From assembly GCF_041051975.1 (NCBI RefSeq), contig NZ_CP163435.1, positions 8,834,501 to 8,898,500 on the forward strand: a DNA stretch of 64,000 nucleotides. The letters are read 5' to 3'. Made by a program: the position numbers and the translations under genes. This document shows positions 49,439 through 58,702 of the stretch, piece by piece. This DNA is from Streptomyces sp. R21. GTDB taxonomy: Bacteria > Actinomycetota > Actinomycetes > Streptomycetales > Streptomycetaceae. Every line of letters starts with the position of its first letter. The first letter of the stretch is position 1. The notes under the pieces are model-generated. The model did not search any database. It was not told the DNA's origin and worked only from the letters and a program-made list of their open reading frames with translations.

Positions 49439-50818
49439 CTGATTCCTCCGTGGATACCCCCGCCTTCAGGCGGGGGAGGGAGCGGACTCCTGCGGCGTAG
49501 GGCAAGGGCTGCGATGCGCCGTCGGGGCGGATCGCAGTGCCCCCACCCGCAGGTTTGATCACTACCTGTGGTGGAGTTAGTTTGTGAGCTGTGACCACTC
49601 CGGTGAAGCGGGCGTTCAAGTACCGCTTCTATCCGAGCGATGTGCAGGCGGCGGAGCTGTCGCGCACGTTCGGGTGTGTGCGGAAGGTCTACAACCTGGC
49701 GCTCGCGGCCCGTACCGAGGCGTGGGCGCGGCAGGAACGGGTCAACTACAACGCCACTTCGGCTCTGTTGACGGCGTGGAAGAAGACCGAGGAACTGGCG
49801 TTCCTCAATGACGTGTCGTCGGTGCCGCTGCAGCAGACGCTGCGGCACCTGCAGACCGCGTTCACCCACTTCTTCGCCCGGCGGGCCAAGTACCCGCGCT
49901 TCAAGTCCCGGAAGAGGTCGCGCAGGTCCGCCGAGTACACGACCAGCGGCTTCCGCTTTCGTGACGGAAGACTGAGGCTGGCGAAGATGGCTCAGCCCCT
50001 GGCCATCGTCTGGTCGCGCCCGCTCCCGGAGGGCGCCGCGCCGTCCACCGTGACGGTGTCGCAGGACGCGGCCGGGCGCTGGTTCGTGTCGATGTTGTGC
50101 GAGGATCCGTCGATCCAGCCGCTTCCCGCCACGGATGCGGTGGTCGGCGTGGATGTCGGACTGGATCACCTGCTGACCCTCTCGACGGGCGAGAAGGTCG
50201 CCAATCCCCGGCACGAGCGCCGTGACCGCGTCAGGCTCGCCAAGGCCCAACGGGAGCTGTCCCGCAAGGCTAAGGGCGACGGAGCCAACCGGCGCAAAGC
50301 CCGGCGCCAGGTCGGGAAGATCCATGCGAGGATCGCCGACCGCCGCCGGGACATGCTGCACAAGCTGACCACTCGTCTCGTGCGTGACAACCAAACGCTC
50401 GTGATCGAGGACCTGACCGTCCGCACCATGGTCAAAAACCGGAAACTCGCCCGCGCCATCAGCGACGCGGCATGGGCGGAGTTCCGGAACATGCTGGAGT
50501 ACAAGGCCGCCTGGTACGGGCGAGAAGTGATCGCAGTGGACCGCTTCTTCCCCTCCTCCAAGCTGTGCTCCCACTGCGGCGCCATCGCCAACGCGATGCC
50601 GCTGCACGTCCGCACGTGGACGTGCGCCTGCCGCACGACCCACGACCGGGACGTGAACGCGGCACAGAACCTTCTGGCCGCCGGGCTGGCGGTTTCTGTC
50701 TGTGGAGCCGGTGTAAGACCTCAACGGAGCACTCCGGGCGGGCAGTCGGCGACGAAGCAGACAACCCCACGGCACGAGCCGTAGGAATCCGCTTCGTTCA
50801 CGAGGGGGAGGAAGTCAA
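49439..50818 (+). mobile_element. IS200/IS605-type element with solo tnpB, copy 2 (1380 bp)
   Basis: Same ends as copy 1: the left end starts after GTCAT (49434-49438), hairpin 49457-49476; the right end finishes at GTCAA (50818). It is inserted in a phytase-like pseudogene, and the gene's two halves read on when the element is removed, which fixes the boundaries independently of copy 1. Both flanks GTCAT sites are ATGAC on the other strand. Confidence 0.85.
49591..50784 (+). CDS. tnpB: TnpB RNA-guided nuclease (IS605 OrfB), copy 2
   Basis: 397 aa, about 90 per cent like copy 1 by inspection. The RuvC residues are kept (GVDVGL, VIEDLTV, HDRDVNAAQNLL). In the zinc ribbon the second pair reads CACR instead of CACG. 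The N-terminus differs: the GTG seven bases after the GGTGGAG site is out of frame here, and the usable GTG at 49591 is 14 bases away, so translation may be weaker. No TnpA gene. Confidence 0.92.
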   Translation: MTTPVKRAFKYRFYPSDVQAAELSRTFGCVRKVYNLALAARTEAWARQERVNYNATSALLTAWKKTEELAFLNDVSSVPLQQTLRHLQTAFTHFFARRAKYPRFKSRKRSRRSAEYTTSGFRFRDGRLRLAKMAQPLAIVWSRPLPEGAAPSTVTVSQDAAGRWFVSMLCEDPSIQPLPATDAVVGVDVGLDHLLTLSTGEKVANPRHERRDRVRLAKAQRELSRKAKGDGANRRKARRQVGKIHARIADRRRDMLHKLTTRLVRDNQTLVIEDLTVRTMVKNRKLARAISDAAWAEFRNMLEYKAAWYGREVIAVDRFFPSSKLCSHCGAIANAMPLHVRTWTCACRTTHDRDVNAAQNLLAAGLAVSVCGAGVRPQRSTPGGQSATKQTTPRHEP

Positions 50819-50834
50819 CCCGAAGTCGTTGTCG
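50698..50834 (+). ncRNA. Predicted omega-RNA (reRNA) of copy 2 with guide
   Basis: The right end is nearly the same as copy 1: ACGGC-ACGA-GCCGT, then a stem around TTCA (one mismatch, CTTCG/CGAGG) and GGAAGTCAA ending at 50818. The predicted guide starts at 50819 (CCCGAAGTCGTTGTCG) and matches the interrupted phytase-like gene. Confidence 0.55.
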
Positions 50835-51260
50835 TTGATGAGGGCGAGCGTGTCGTGGTCCACCCGAGCGACACCCTCGATCTTGCCGGGCACGGCCTGG
50901 GGTCCAAAGGGAAAGCCGAGGTTGCCCGCACCCGTGCAGCAGCTCGGCGGCCGACTCGGGCTCGGCGAGGCGGATACGGGCGAGTGCCTGATCGGTCGAC
51001 ACGATCGCCCGCTGTACGCGCTCGCGCGGCGCCTGCAGTGCCTCGGCTGACCGGGCGAAGTAGTCGTGCGCCTTGGCCGGGGCGCCGACGTACAGCGACG
51101 TGACGCCGTGCCCCGATGGGCTGCGCGCAGGCCGTCGCCTTCCTGCGCGAGCGCCGGCCCGCTGGGTAGGTGTCGCTGCCGATGCCGCCGAGGTCGACGC
51201 CCCGGTAGTCGCCCACCGTGCGGGGACATCGGGCCTCCTGGGCTCAAGTTCGCTGACAGC
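50819..51260 (-). pseudogene. Phytase-like protein, upstream part (decayed)
   Basis: Next to the insertion the minus strand reads AGNLGFPFGPQAVPGKIEGV and ARVDHDTLALINDNDFG, the penultimate motif of the phytase-like/esterase-like family. Further upstream the frame breaks several times; VGDYRGVDLGGIGSDTYPAG at about 51160-51220 may be another piece. No signal peptide or start can be found. Confidence 0.5.
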
Positions 51261-51324
51261 GGCCAGATTTCGCCCCCGCGCCGAATGCCATGCGACCCCT
51301 GGGTGAATGCGGGGCGTCAGCCGG

Positions 51325-52602
51325 TCATCGGTCATCGGTCATCGGATCGCCGCTCCGCTCGCCCTCCGCCGTGGCGAGGGCCGTCGCCGGATCGCGGACC
51401 GCCGGCCCCGCGGGTATCCAACGGCCCCGCTCCTTGCGGTACGGCCACCACCGGCCATCACGCCCCAGGCGCAGCTGGGCCGAGGCGCCGACCACGCTCC
51501 AGCGGTTGCCGGAGGCGCGCAGCCGCGGCCGCTCGTCCTCGTCCCAGGCCGACTCCAGGGCGGCACGCGCGCGTGCCAGCGATTCCGCCGCCACGGGCCA
51601 CTCCTCCTCCAGCACGGACAGCGCCGCCGTACCGCCGTAGCGCCAGGCACGGACGGCCAGCGCCAGATCCTCGCCGTCCCGCCCCGATCCCTCGGCCAGC
51701 CGCTGCGCGCCCGCCCTGGGCGGATCGCCCGCGGCGAGCCGCACGGCGTCCTGGGCGGCCGTCAACTCCTCGGCCCCGTCCTGTCCATGACCGGGCCTGA
51801 GCGCCTCGGCGAGCAACCGGTGTGCCTCGACGGCCGCTTGGGCCGCCAGGAACTCCACGGCGGTCGCGTCTACCCCCGGCGCGGGCGCGGCCTCGGTGTC
51901 CAGGGAGGGCGGCTGCCCCGGCTCGTCGGGCAGCCGTGGCAGGTCCGGCAGCGGCGGCAGGATGTCCCCGGCCGCGTACGCCTCGGCGGCGTCCACGGTG
52001 TGCGGGAGGACGTCCGACGCCTCCTCTGCGGGCGCCCGTCCGCGCACCTGAAGCGCGTCCAGCAGTGGGCGCTCGGCGCGTCCCCGCATCAGCAGCAGGG
52101 CGAAGGGATCCTGGTCCAGCAGCCGTGCCATCTGGTAGCAGAGCGCGGCGGTGTGCCCGCAGTGGTCCCAGGCTCCGCAGTCGCACGAGGGCTCCAGATC
52201 GCCCAGTCCGGGCAGGAGTTCGACGCCGGCGGCCGATGCGTCCTCGACCAGATGCGGCGGCATGTCGCGGTCGAGCAGCGCCGCGACATGCCCGGCCCGC
52301 TCGACCGCCATGTCCAGGAAACGGTCCCACTGCTCCGGAGACAGCTCCTGAAGCAGGACGTCCGCGCGGTGCGCCGTACGGTCACGGTCCAGGACGACGG
52401 CCGTGATGCGCCCCGGACGCACCGATACGGCTCCCACCGCCCCGGCGCGAGCCAGCCTGCGCCCCGCCTTCACCTGCTGCGAGTCCAGTGCCGTGTCCTC
52501 CAGCGCCTTCAACCAGGCCTGGCCCCACCATGTCTGCGCGAAACTGCGCCCCTGCGCGGGCGGCAGTGCGGCAAACGTGCGTTCGTCGTTGTGGTCCGTC
52601 AT
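51325..52602 (-). CDS. SWIM zinc-finger protein
   Basis: 425 aa. Starts MTDHNDERTFAALPPAQGRS; FAQTWWGQAWLKALEDTALD is the usual opening of this family, and CDCGAWDHCGHTAALCY (about 166-182) is the SWIM C-x-C...C-x-H finger. Its ATG overlaps the stop of the SNF2 gene (ATGA at 52599-52602), so the two are translated together. SWIM domains bind DNA or protein; the constant pairing with a SNF2 helicase suggests a joint DNA-repair or nucleoid role. Confidence 0.88.
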   Translation of the reverse strand: MTDHNDERTFAALPPAQGRSFAQTWWGQAWLKALEDTALDSQQVKAGRRLARAGAVGAVSVRPGRITAVVLDRDRTAHRADVLLQELSPEQWDRFLDMAVERAGHVAALLDRDMPPHLVEDASAAGVELLPGLGDLEPSCDCGAWDHCGHTAALCYQMARLLDQDPFALLLMRGRAERPLLDALQVRGRAPAEEASDVLPHTVDAAEAYAAGDILPPLPDLPRLPDEPGQPPSLDTEAAPAPGVDATAVEFLAAQAAVEAHRLLAEALRPGHGQDGAEELTAAQDAVRLAAGDPPRAGAQRLAEGSGRDGEDLALAVRAWRYGGTAALSVLEEEWPVAAESLARARAALESAWDEDERPRLRASGNRWSVVGASAQLRLGRDGRWWPYRKERGRWIPAGPAVRDPATALATAEGERSGDPMTDDR

Positions 52603-55391
52603 CGTGCGCCCCCTCGCAGTTCGACCAGGTCGGCCAGTTCGGCATCGGTCAGCTCCGTGAGTGCCGCCTCGCCGGCGCCGAGCACCGCATCGGCGAGCTG
52701 TTGTTTGCGCTGGAGCATGGCGGCGATGCGGTCCTCGATGGTCCCCTCGGCGATCAGCCGGTGCACCTGCACGGGCCGGTTCTGGCCGATGCGGTACGCG
52801 CGGTCGGTGGCCTGGGCCTCGACGGCGGGGTTCCACCAGCGGTCGTAGTGCACGACGTGCTCGGCTCGCGTCAGGTTCAGCCCCGTGCCCGCGGCCTTCA
52901 ACGACAGCAGGAAGACGGGGACTTCGCCCTCCTGGAAGCGCTCCACCATCGCCTCCCGGGCGGCGATGGGCGTGCCCCCGTGCAGGAACTGCGTGGCCAC
53001 GCCGCGCGCCGCCAGATGGCGTTCGATGAGGCGCGCCATCCGCACGTACTGCGTGAAGACCAGAACGCTCGCTCCCTCGGAGAGGATGGTGTCGAGCAAC
53101 TCGTCGAGCAGCTCCAGCTTTCCGGACCTGCCCGCAATCCGCGGCCGGTCCTCCTTGAGGAACTGCGCCGGGTGATTGCAGATCTGCTTCAGCCCGGTGA
53201 GCAGCTTCACGATCAGGCCGCGCCGCGCCATGCTGTCCGCGCCCGCGATCTCCGCGAGCGTCTCGCGCACCATCGCTTCGTAGAGGCCCGTCTGCTCCGT
53301 GGTGAGCGAGACGGCGCGGTCGGTCTCGGTCTTCGGCGGCAGCTCGGGCGCGATACCCGGGTCCGACTTGCGGCGGCGCAGCAGGAACGGGCGCACGAGC
53401 TGGCCGAGCCGCTCTGCCGCCGCGGGGTCCTGACCGCCCTCGACCGCCTGCGCGTACTGCGTGCGGAAGGCGGCGAGCCTGCCCAGCAGCCCGGGCGTGG
53501 TCCAGTCGAGGATCGCCCACAGCTCCGAGAGGTTGTTCTCCACCGGGGTGCCGGTGAGCGCCACGCGCGCGCGTGCGCCGATGGTGCGCAGCGCTCGGGC
53601 CGTCGCCGAGTACGGGTTCTTCACGTGCTGGGCCTCGTCCGCGACGACCATGCCCCACGACACCTCGGAGAGCCGTGACGCGTCGAGCCGCATCGTGCCG
53701 TACGTGGTGAGCACGAACTCCCCGTCGGCCAGTTCCTCCAGGCTCCGCCGGGAACCGTGGAATCGGCGTACCGGGATGCCGGGCGCGAACTTCTCGATCT
53801 CCCGCTGCCAGTTGCCCATCAAGGAGGCCGGACACACCACGAGGGTAGGACCCGCGGCCGTCGCGTCGCTCTGCCGGTGCAGATGCAGAGCGATCAGCGT
53901 GATGGTCTTGCCCAGCCCCATGTCGTCGGCCAGGCAGCCCCCGAGGCCCAACGATGTCATCCGGGCCAGCCAGTTCAGGCCGCGCAGCTGGTAGTCGCGC
54001 AGCGTCCCGGCCAGCGCGGCCGGCTGCCCGACCGGATCCTGCCCCTCCGGGTCCGCCAGCCGCTCCCGCAGCGTCGCCAGCCAGCCCGTGGGCCGTACGT
54101 CGACCCGGCGGCCGTCGATCTGCGTCGAGCCCGTCAGAGCGGCGCTGAGCGCGTCGATGGGGGTGAGCTTGCGGTCCTGCTGCGCGCGGGCGTGCCGCAC
54201 TGCCTGAGGGTCGACGAGAATCCACTGGTCACGCAGCCGCACCACAGGGCGGTTCGCCTCGGCGAGACAGTCCAGCTCCTCTCGGGTGAGCTGCTGATCG
54301 CCCAGCGCGAACCACCAGTCGAAGGCGAGCAGTGCATCCGCGGACAGGAAGGACGGCGCGCCCGATGTGGCCTTGTCCGGGCCGTCCCCGTCGTCGGGCG
54401 GGCCGATGACCGCGCGGGCGGTCAGATTGCGCGCCAGCTCCTTGGGCCAGTGCACGTCGACACCGGCGAACGCCAGCGAGCGTGCGCCGTCGCCGAGCAG
54501 GTCGGTGACATCCTCGTCGGCCAGTTCGACGGCGTCCGGCACGGCCGCCGACAGCAGTGGGGTCAGCGGGGCCCAGGCCCGCGCAGCGCGGCGCAGCGCG
54601 AGCAGGGCGTCCATCCGCGCGCGCGGGCCGAAGGCCGCGGATCCGGCCCAGACGGCGGCGGCGTCCGCGACCAGCGTCGGATCGCTGACGCTGTGGATCT
54701 GGAGCACCGCGCGGAACGGCAGCGGCGTGTCGTCCGACACGGCCGGCAAGAGCCCCAGCACCTCTACGCGCAGCGAGATCCGTACGCCCGCGTCGTGCCC
54801 GGCGGCGACATCTGCGGCCCAGGCGCGCTGCTCGGGCACGTGCTGCGGCTCCCGCGCCGCGAACGGCGCTCCGCCCGCCGCGAGCGCCGCCGCGGGGGAG
54901 CGGGGCAGCGCGTCGGCGGCCGCGTCGAGGAAGGCGCGCAGCAGCCGTTCCGGATCGGGCAGTCGCAGGGGCTCCGCGTCGTCCACGGGGACCGCGTGCC
55001 CCTCGGGCGGCATGGCGGCGGCCAGCTCCCGGATCCGCTCCAGGTCCTCCGCGCGCAACGGACCCGCACGCCACGCGTCGTGATCGGTGGCGGTCAGCCC
55101 GGGCAGCAGGAGTCCGCGCGCGGCGAGTTGGAGGGCGAGCACCGAGGCCGCGCCCCAGAACGAGGTCGCGCGGTGCGCCTGCCCGGCGGCACGCGCGCGC
55201 GTGAGGACCGGCAGCGCGGTGCGCACCGGCAGCAGGACGGCGGGCACGGTTACCAGTTCGACGCCCTCGTCTGCAGGCAACACGACATCCAGATCATCCG
55301 CGGAACCGGAGGCCACCGTGGGAGGAGCTTCGCCGTCGGGTCGCCAGAAGGCGACACTGCCGGTGCGCGGTGGATCGGCGGGCACGAACAC
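52599..55391 (-). CDS. SNF2-family DEAD/DEAH-like helicase
   Basis: 930 aa. A non-catalytic N-terminal half (about 1-460), then the SNF2 motor: RDYQLRGLNWLARM (Q motif), DDMGLGKT (Walker A), VVADEAQ (DEAQ box), LTGTPVENNLSELW (III), and helicase C with VLVFTQYVRM, FLLSLKAAGTGLNLT and VEAQATDRAYRIGQ (VI). It is a dsDNA translocase. GTG 55391 is the best start, although homology-like sequence continues some residues upstream without a start codon. Confidence 0.92.
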   Translation of the reverse strand: MFVPADPPRTGSVAFWRPDGEAPPTVASGSADDLDVVLPADEGVELVTVPAVLLPVRTALPVLTRARAAGQAHRATSFWGAASVLALQLAARGLLLPGLTATDHDAWRAGPLRAEDLERIRELAAAMPPEGHAVPVDDAEPLRLPDPERLLRAFLDAAADALPRSPAAALAAGGAPFAAREPQHVPEQRAWAADVAAGHDAGVRISLRVEVLGLLPAVSDDTPLPFRAVLQIHSVSDPTLVADAAAVWAGSAAFGPRARMDALLALRRAARAWAPLTPLLSAAVPDAVELADEDVTDLLGDGARSLAFAGVDVHWPKELARNLTARAVIGPPDDGDGPDKATSGAPSFLSADALLAFDWWFALGDQQLTREELDCLAEANRPVVRLRDQWILVDPQAVRHARAQQDRKLTPIDALSAALTGSTQIDGRRVDVRPTGWLATLRERLADPEGQDPVGQPAALAGTLRDYQLRGLNWLARMTSLGLGGCLADDMGLGKTITLIALHLHRQSDATAAGPTLVVCPASLMGNWQREIEKFAPGIPVRRFHGSRRSLEELADGEFVLTTYGTMRLDASRLSEVSWGMVVADEAQHVKNPYSATARALRTIGARARVALTGTPVENNLSELWAILDWTTPGLLGRLAAFRTQYAQAVEGGQDPAAAERLGQLVRPFLLRRRKSDPGIAPELPPKTETDRAVSLTTEQTGLYEAMVRETLAEIAGADSMARRGLIVKLLTGLKQICNHPAQFLKEDRPRIAGRSGKLELLDELLDTILSEGASVLVFTQYVRMARLIERHLAARGVATQFLHGGTPIAAREAMVERFQEGEVPVFLLSLKAAGTGLNLTRAEHVVHYDRWWNPAVEAQATDRAYRIGQNRPVQVHRLIAEGTIEDRIAAMLQRKQQLADAVLGAGEAALTELTDAELADLVELRGGAR

Positions 55392-55715
55392 GGCGCAGCA
55401 GCGCGCGAGTTCGGAGGTCTCGGCGGGAGTTGCTGCGGGAATCCTCTGCTCAGCTATGACGCATTCCTCAAATTTGACTAGTCGGCGGAGTCGCCGAGGT
55501 TACAACACTCCGGAGGCCGGGCGGCGATGCGAAGGATATGACGTGGGTCACCTCCGCTGAGGGTGGCTGCAACCCCCCGATCGTGCGGGGTCAGCCCCCG
55601 CCCTACACGGGTGGTAGCGCCATGGTCGCCGAAGGCCAGCCGTCCGTACGTTCGTCAGGCCGGCCCATTCCGCACGGGTCGATCGGTTCGTTCCTTGAGA
55701 GACCGGAGACCCACC

Positions 55716-56771
55716 ATGCCTCAGACCGCCGCAGCCGTCGTGGACCTTCCCCCGGGGGCACCCGTCGGGCAGGCCCTCGGAAGCGAGTTCACACCCCTCC
55801 TGCGCACCGTCAAGGAGCACGGCCTTCTCGACCGCCGCCATGGCTGGTACGCACTCAGGATCGCCGAGAACACGCTGGCCCTCGCCGGTCTCGTGACAGG
55901 CGTCGTGCTCATCGGCAACTCCTGGTGGGCCCTGCTCCTGGCCCCGCTGCTCGCGGTGTTCTCCGCCCGGACCGCCTTCATAGGCCATGACGCGGGCCAC
56001 TCCCAGATCACCGGCGACAAGTCCGTCGGCCGTCTGATCGGCCTGATCCACGGCAATCTGCTGCTCGGCATGAGCTATGCGTGGTGGAACGAGAAGCACA
56101 CGCGTCACCACGCGAACCCCAACCACATCGACAAGGATCCCGATGTCCTCGCCGATGTCCTGGTCTTCACCAGCGGACAGGCCGGCGAACGAACCGGCTT
56201 CCGGCGCTGGCTCACCCGCTACCAGGCCTGGCTCTTCTTCCCGCTCACCCTCCTAGAAGGCATCGCCCTGAAGGTCCACGGCTTCCAGGACCTGCGTCGG
56301 CAGGCGCCGCGCGAGCGAGCGGTGGAGGCGCTGCTGCTGGTGGCCCACGTCGCCGCCTACGCCGCCCTGCTGCTCACCTCCATGTCCCTCGGCAAGGCCC
56401 TCGCCTTCGCCGCCGTCCACCAGGCGCTCTTCGGCCTGCACCTGGGCCTGGCCTTCGCGCCCAACCACAAGGGCATGGAGATGCCCGACCCGGACGGCGA
56501 TCGCTGGGGCCACCTGCGCCGTCAGGTGCTCACCTCGCGGAACATCCGCGGGTCCGTCCTGACCGACTGGCTCCTCGGCGGCCTCAACTACCAGATCGAG
56601 CACCACCTGTTCCCGAGCATGCCCCGCCCCCATCTGAGGCGGGCCCAGCCCCTGGTGCGCGCGCACTGCCGGGAACTGGGTATCCCCTATGCGGAGACCG
56701 GGCTCGTCGACTCCTACCGGCAGGCCCTGGGCCACATGCACGAGGTCGGAGAGCCGCTCAGGACCCGATAG
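55716..56771 (+). CDS. Membrane fatty-acid desaturase
   Basis: 351 aa. Three histidine boxes for the di-iron site: HDAGH (about 90-94), HTRHH (about 128-132) and QIEHHLF (about 290-296, the glutamine-type third box). Hydrophobic segments flank them (LALAGLVTGVVLIGNSWWAL, VAAYAALLLTSMSLGKALAF). It introduces a double bond into membrane acyl chains, probably for fluidity control. GGAGA precedes ATG 55716. The 324-bp stretch 55392-55715 holds both divergent promoters but no gene. Confidence 0.9.
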   Translation: MPQTAAAVVDLPPGAPVGQALGSEFTPLLRTVKEHGLLDRRHGWYALRIAENTLALAGLVTGVVLIGNSWWALLLAPLLAVFSARTAFIGHDAGHSQITGDKSVGRLIGLIHGNLLLGMSYAWWNEKHTRHHANPNHIDKDPDVLADVLVFTSGQAGERTGFRRWLTRYQAWLFFPLTLLEGIALKVHGFQDLRRQAPRERAVEALLLVAHVAAYAALLLTSMSLGKALAFAAVHQALFGLHLGLAFAPNHKGMEMPDPDGDRWGHLRRQVLTSRNIRGSVLTDWLLGGLNYQIEHHLFPSMPRPHLRRAQPLVRAHCRELGIPYAETGLVDSYRQALGHMHEVGEPLRTR

Positions 56772-56902
56772 CGGGGCACACTGTCAGGGATGACTAGGGG
56801 GCGCGCCTCAGGGACGTATCAGGGTCGCGGTCCGGAACCGTGGACGGCACCGACCCGTTCTTTGGACAGAGAGCGGCAGCAGCCGCGGAGGAGGCGACAC
56901 AG

Positions 56903-57085
56903 ATGTCGAACAACGCGAAGATCGCCGCAGGTGGTGTGGCGGTCGGGCTCATCCTGCTGATCTGGCTGCCCTGGTGGGCCTCCCTTCTGATCGTGCTGGG
57001 AGTCCCGACGGCCGCGTACCTGACGCTGGACCCCTCGCAGCGGCGCAGGCTGCGCCGCGTCACGCGCAAAGAGATCGGCCGCTGA
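56903..57085 (+). CDS. Small membrane protein (60 aa)
   Basis: Starts MSNNAKIAAGGVAVGLILLI after GGAGGAGGCG. Two close hydrophobic stretches (about 8-25, 27-42) make a hairpin in the membrane, followed by a basic tail (SQRRRLRRVTRKEIGR). No family is recognised. It is probably a real gene given the ribosome binding site and codon use. It ends 4 bp before the convergent esterase gene. Confidence 0.65.
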   Translation: MSNNAKIAAGGVAVGLILLIWLPWWASLLIVLGVPTAAYLTLDPSQRRRLRRVTRKEIGR

Positions 57086-57089
57086 GGCG

Positions 57090-58478
57090 CTACCGACCTG
57101 GTGCGTCTGCGTTCACCGCGCAGGAGTTGACCACATTGCCGCTCGCGGGCCTGCCCACGGCATGGTCCGCGGGCGGCTGCGTGCTTCGCTCCACCCAGTC
57201 GGTGAGCACGTCGAACGCCGACCGGTAGCAGGGCAGGATCGGCCTCAGCTGCTGCGGGTAGGCGTCGTACAGCCCGTCGACGTGGGTGCCGCCCAGCACC
57301 GTGTAGTAGCGATGCAGCCGCCCCCGGCCGCTCGCATCGATCATCTGTGCGTACACGTCGGAGTCCGCTGCCTTGGGCAGCAGCGCGTCCAGGTCGCCGT
57401 GCAGCGTGATCAGCGGCTTGCCGATCCGCCCCGTGAGGGCCACCCGGGCCACGGCCCGATGGACGGACGCGGGGCGCGATGCGTAGTCGTACGCCGCGTC
57501 TGAGGCACAGGGTGCCAGGATCTGCTCGGCCGTCGACCCGGCGGACGCGCCGGGGCAGCCGGTGTCGTACGACGGGTCGAACTCGGCGCGGTAGATCTTC
57601 TGCGTGACGCCCCAGTACGCCTTCTCGTGGTACGGCCACAGGAACTCCGAGCCGTGAGCGAAGCCGGCCGCGTGCATGTCCTCGTCCCCGGCCCGGCCCA
57701 GTGTCCGCGCCACCGCCGTGGGCAGCGAGGTGAGCAGGTTCGGGCCGCCCTCGGTCCACAGCGCGCCCTCCCAGTCCAGACCGCCGTCGTACAGCTCCGG
57801 ATGGTTCTCCAACTGCCAGCGCGTGAGATAACCGCCGTTGGAGATGCCTGTCATGTACGTCCGCCGCGGTGCGTGCCCGTAGCGATGGGCGACCGCCCGC
57901 TCGGCGGCACGGGTGAGCTGGGTGGTCCGGGCGTTCCACTCGGCGACCGCGTCCCCGGGCCGGGTTCCGTCGCGATAGAAGTCGGGCCCGCTGTTGCCCT
58001 TGTCCGTGGCGGCGTACGCGTATCCCTGGGCCAGAACCTGGTCGGAGATCGCCGTGTCCGTCGCGTACTGCTTGCGCGTGCCCGGGGCTCCCGTGACCAC
58101 CAGGCCGCCGTTCCAGCGGTCCGGGAGCCGGATCACGAACTGGGCGTCGTGCCGCCAGCCGTGCGTCGCGTTGAAGTGCGAGTCGTCCGGGAAGTACCCG
58201 TCGATCTGCGTTCCGGGCACCCCGGACGGATGGCGCGTCCCCTGCGCCGTCAGCCCCGCCTGGTCGGCCATGTCCGTGTACGGCGTCCCGGCGAGGCCGG
58301 ACGTGGTCAAGTCCCCCAGACAGGCCCTCTCCTGGAACTCGGCGCCCGGCACGTGCACCCGCTGCTGATGGGCGCAGCGACCGTCCCGCGCCGCTGTGGC
58401 CCATGCGGGAGCCGGCCCGGGAACGGTCAACGCCAGCAGGGCGACGGCGATGAGGGGCACACCTCGGGACACACGCAT
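57090..58478 (-). CDS. Secreted tannase/feruloyl-esterase-like or hydroxybutyrate-oligomer-hydrolase-like enzyme
   Basis: 462 aa. A Sec signal (VSRGVPLIAVALLALTVPGP, cut near AWA-TA) and an alpha/beta hydrolase with nucleophile elbow TGISNGGYLTRW (S in G-x-S-x-G), an acid in HGDLDALLP and His in GGTHVDGLYD. Cysteine pairs suggest disulfides. The SNGG elbow and HGDxDxxxP are shared by the tannase and 3HB-oligomer hydrolase families, so the exact substrate is open. GGAGG precedes ATG 58478. Confidence 0.8.
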   Translation of the reverse strand: MRVSRGVPLIAVALLALTVPGPAPAWATAARDGRCAHQQRVHVPGAEFQERACLGDLTTSGLAGTPYTDMADQAGLTAQGTRHPSGVPGTQIDGYFPDDSHFNATHGWRHDAQFVIRLPDRWNGGLVVTGAPGTRKQYATDTAISDQVLAQGYAYAATDKGNSGPDFYRDGTRPGDAVAEWNARTTQLTRAAERAVAHRYGHAPRRTYMTGISNGGYLTRWQLENHPELYDGGLDWEGALWTEGGPNLLTSLPTAVARTLGRAGDEDMHAAGFAHGSEFLWPYHEKAYWGVTQKIYRAEFDPSYDTGCPGASAGSTAEQILAPCASDAAYDYASRPASVHRAVARVALTGRIGKPLITLHGDLDALLPKAADSDVYAQMIDASGRGRLHRYYTVLGGTHVDGLYDAYPQQLRPILPCYRSAFDVLTDWVERSTQPPADHAVGRPASGNVVNSCAVNADAPGR

Positions 58479-58702
58479 GACCGGCCTCCATGGCAGGGCG
58501 CGAACGAGCAGGGGAGAGAGGGCTGCCTCATGGTGGAGGCGAGCCCCGTGCTCGGCCATGGGTTGGCACCACATGGGATGGCGGCGGCGCATGGGGGATC
58601 AAGACAGCCGTGAAGGCGAACCCGTGTCATACAGACGGGCGTTGGCGGCATTCCCGACGCAGGTCGCGGCCCAGCCAGGCGCATCGCGCAGGGCGGGGTC
58701 CG

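Noticed and set aside
53757..55481. 574-codon plus-strand frame antisense to the SNF2 gene
   Set aside because: It mirrors the helicase motifs on the opposite strand and shows no features of its own.
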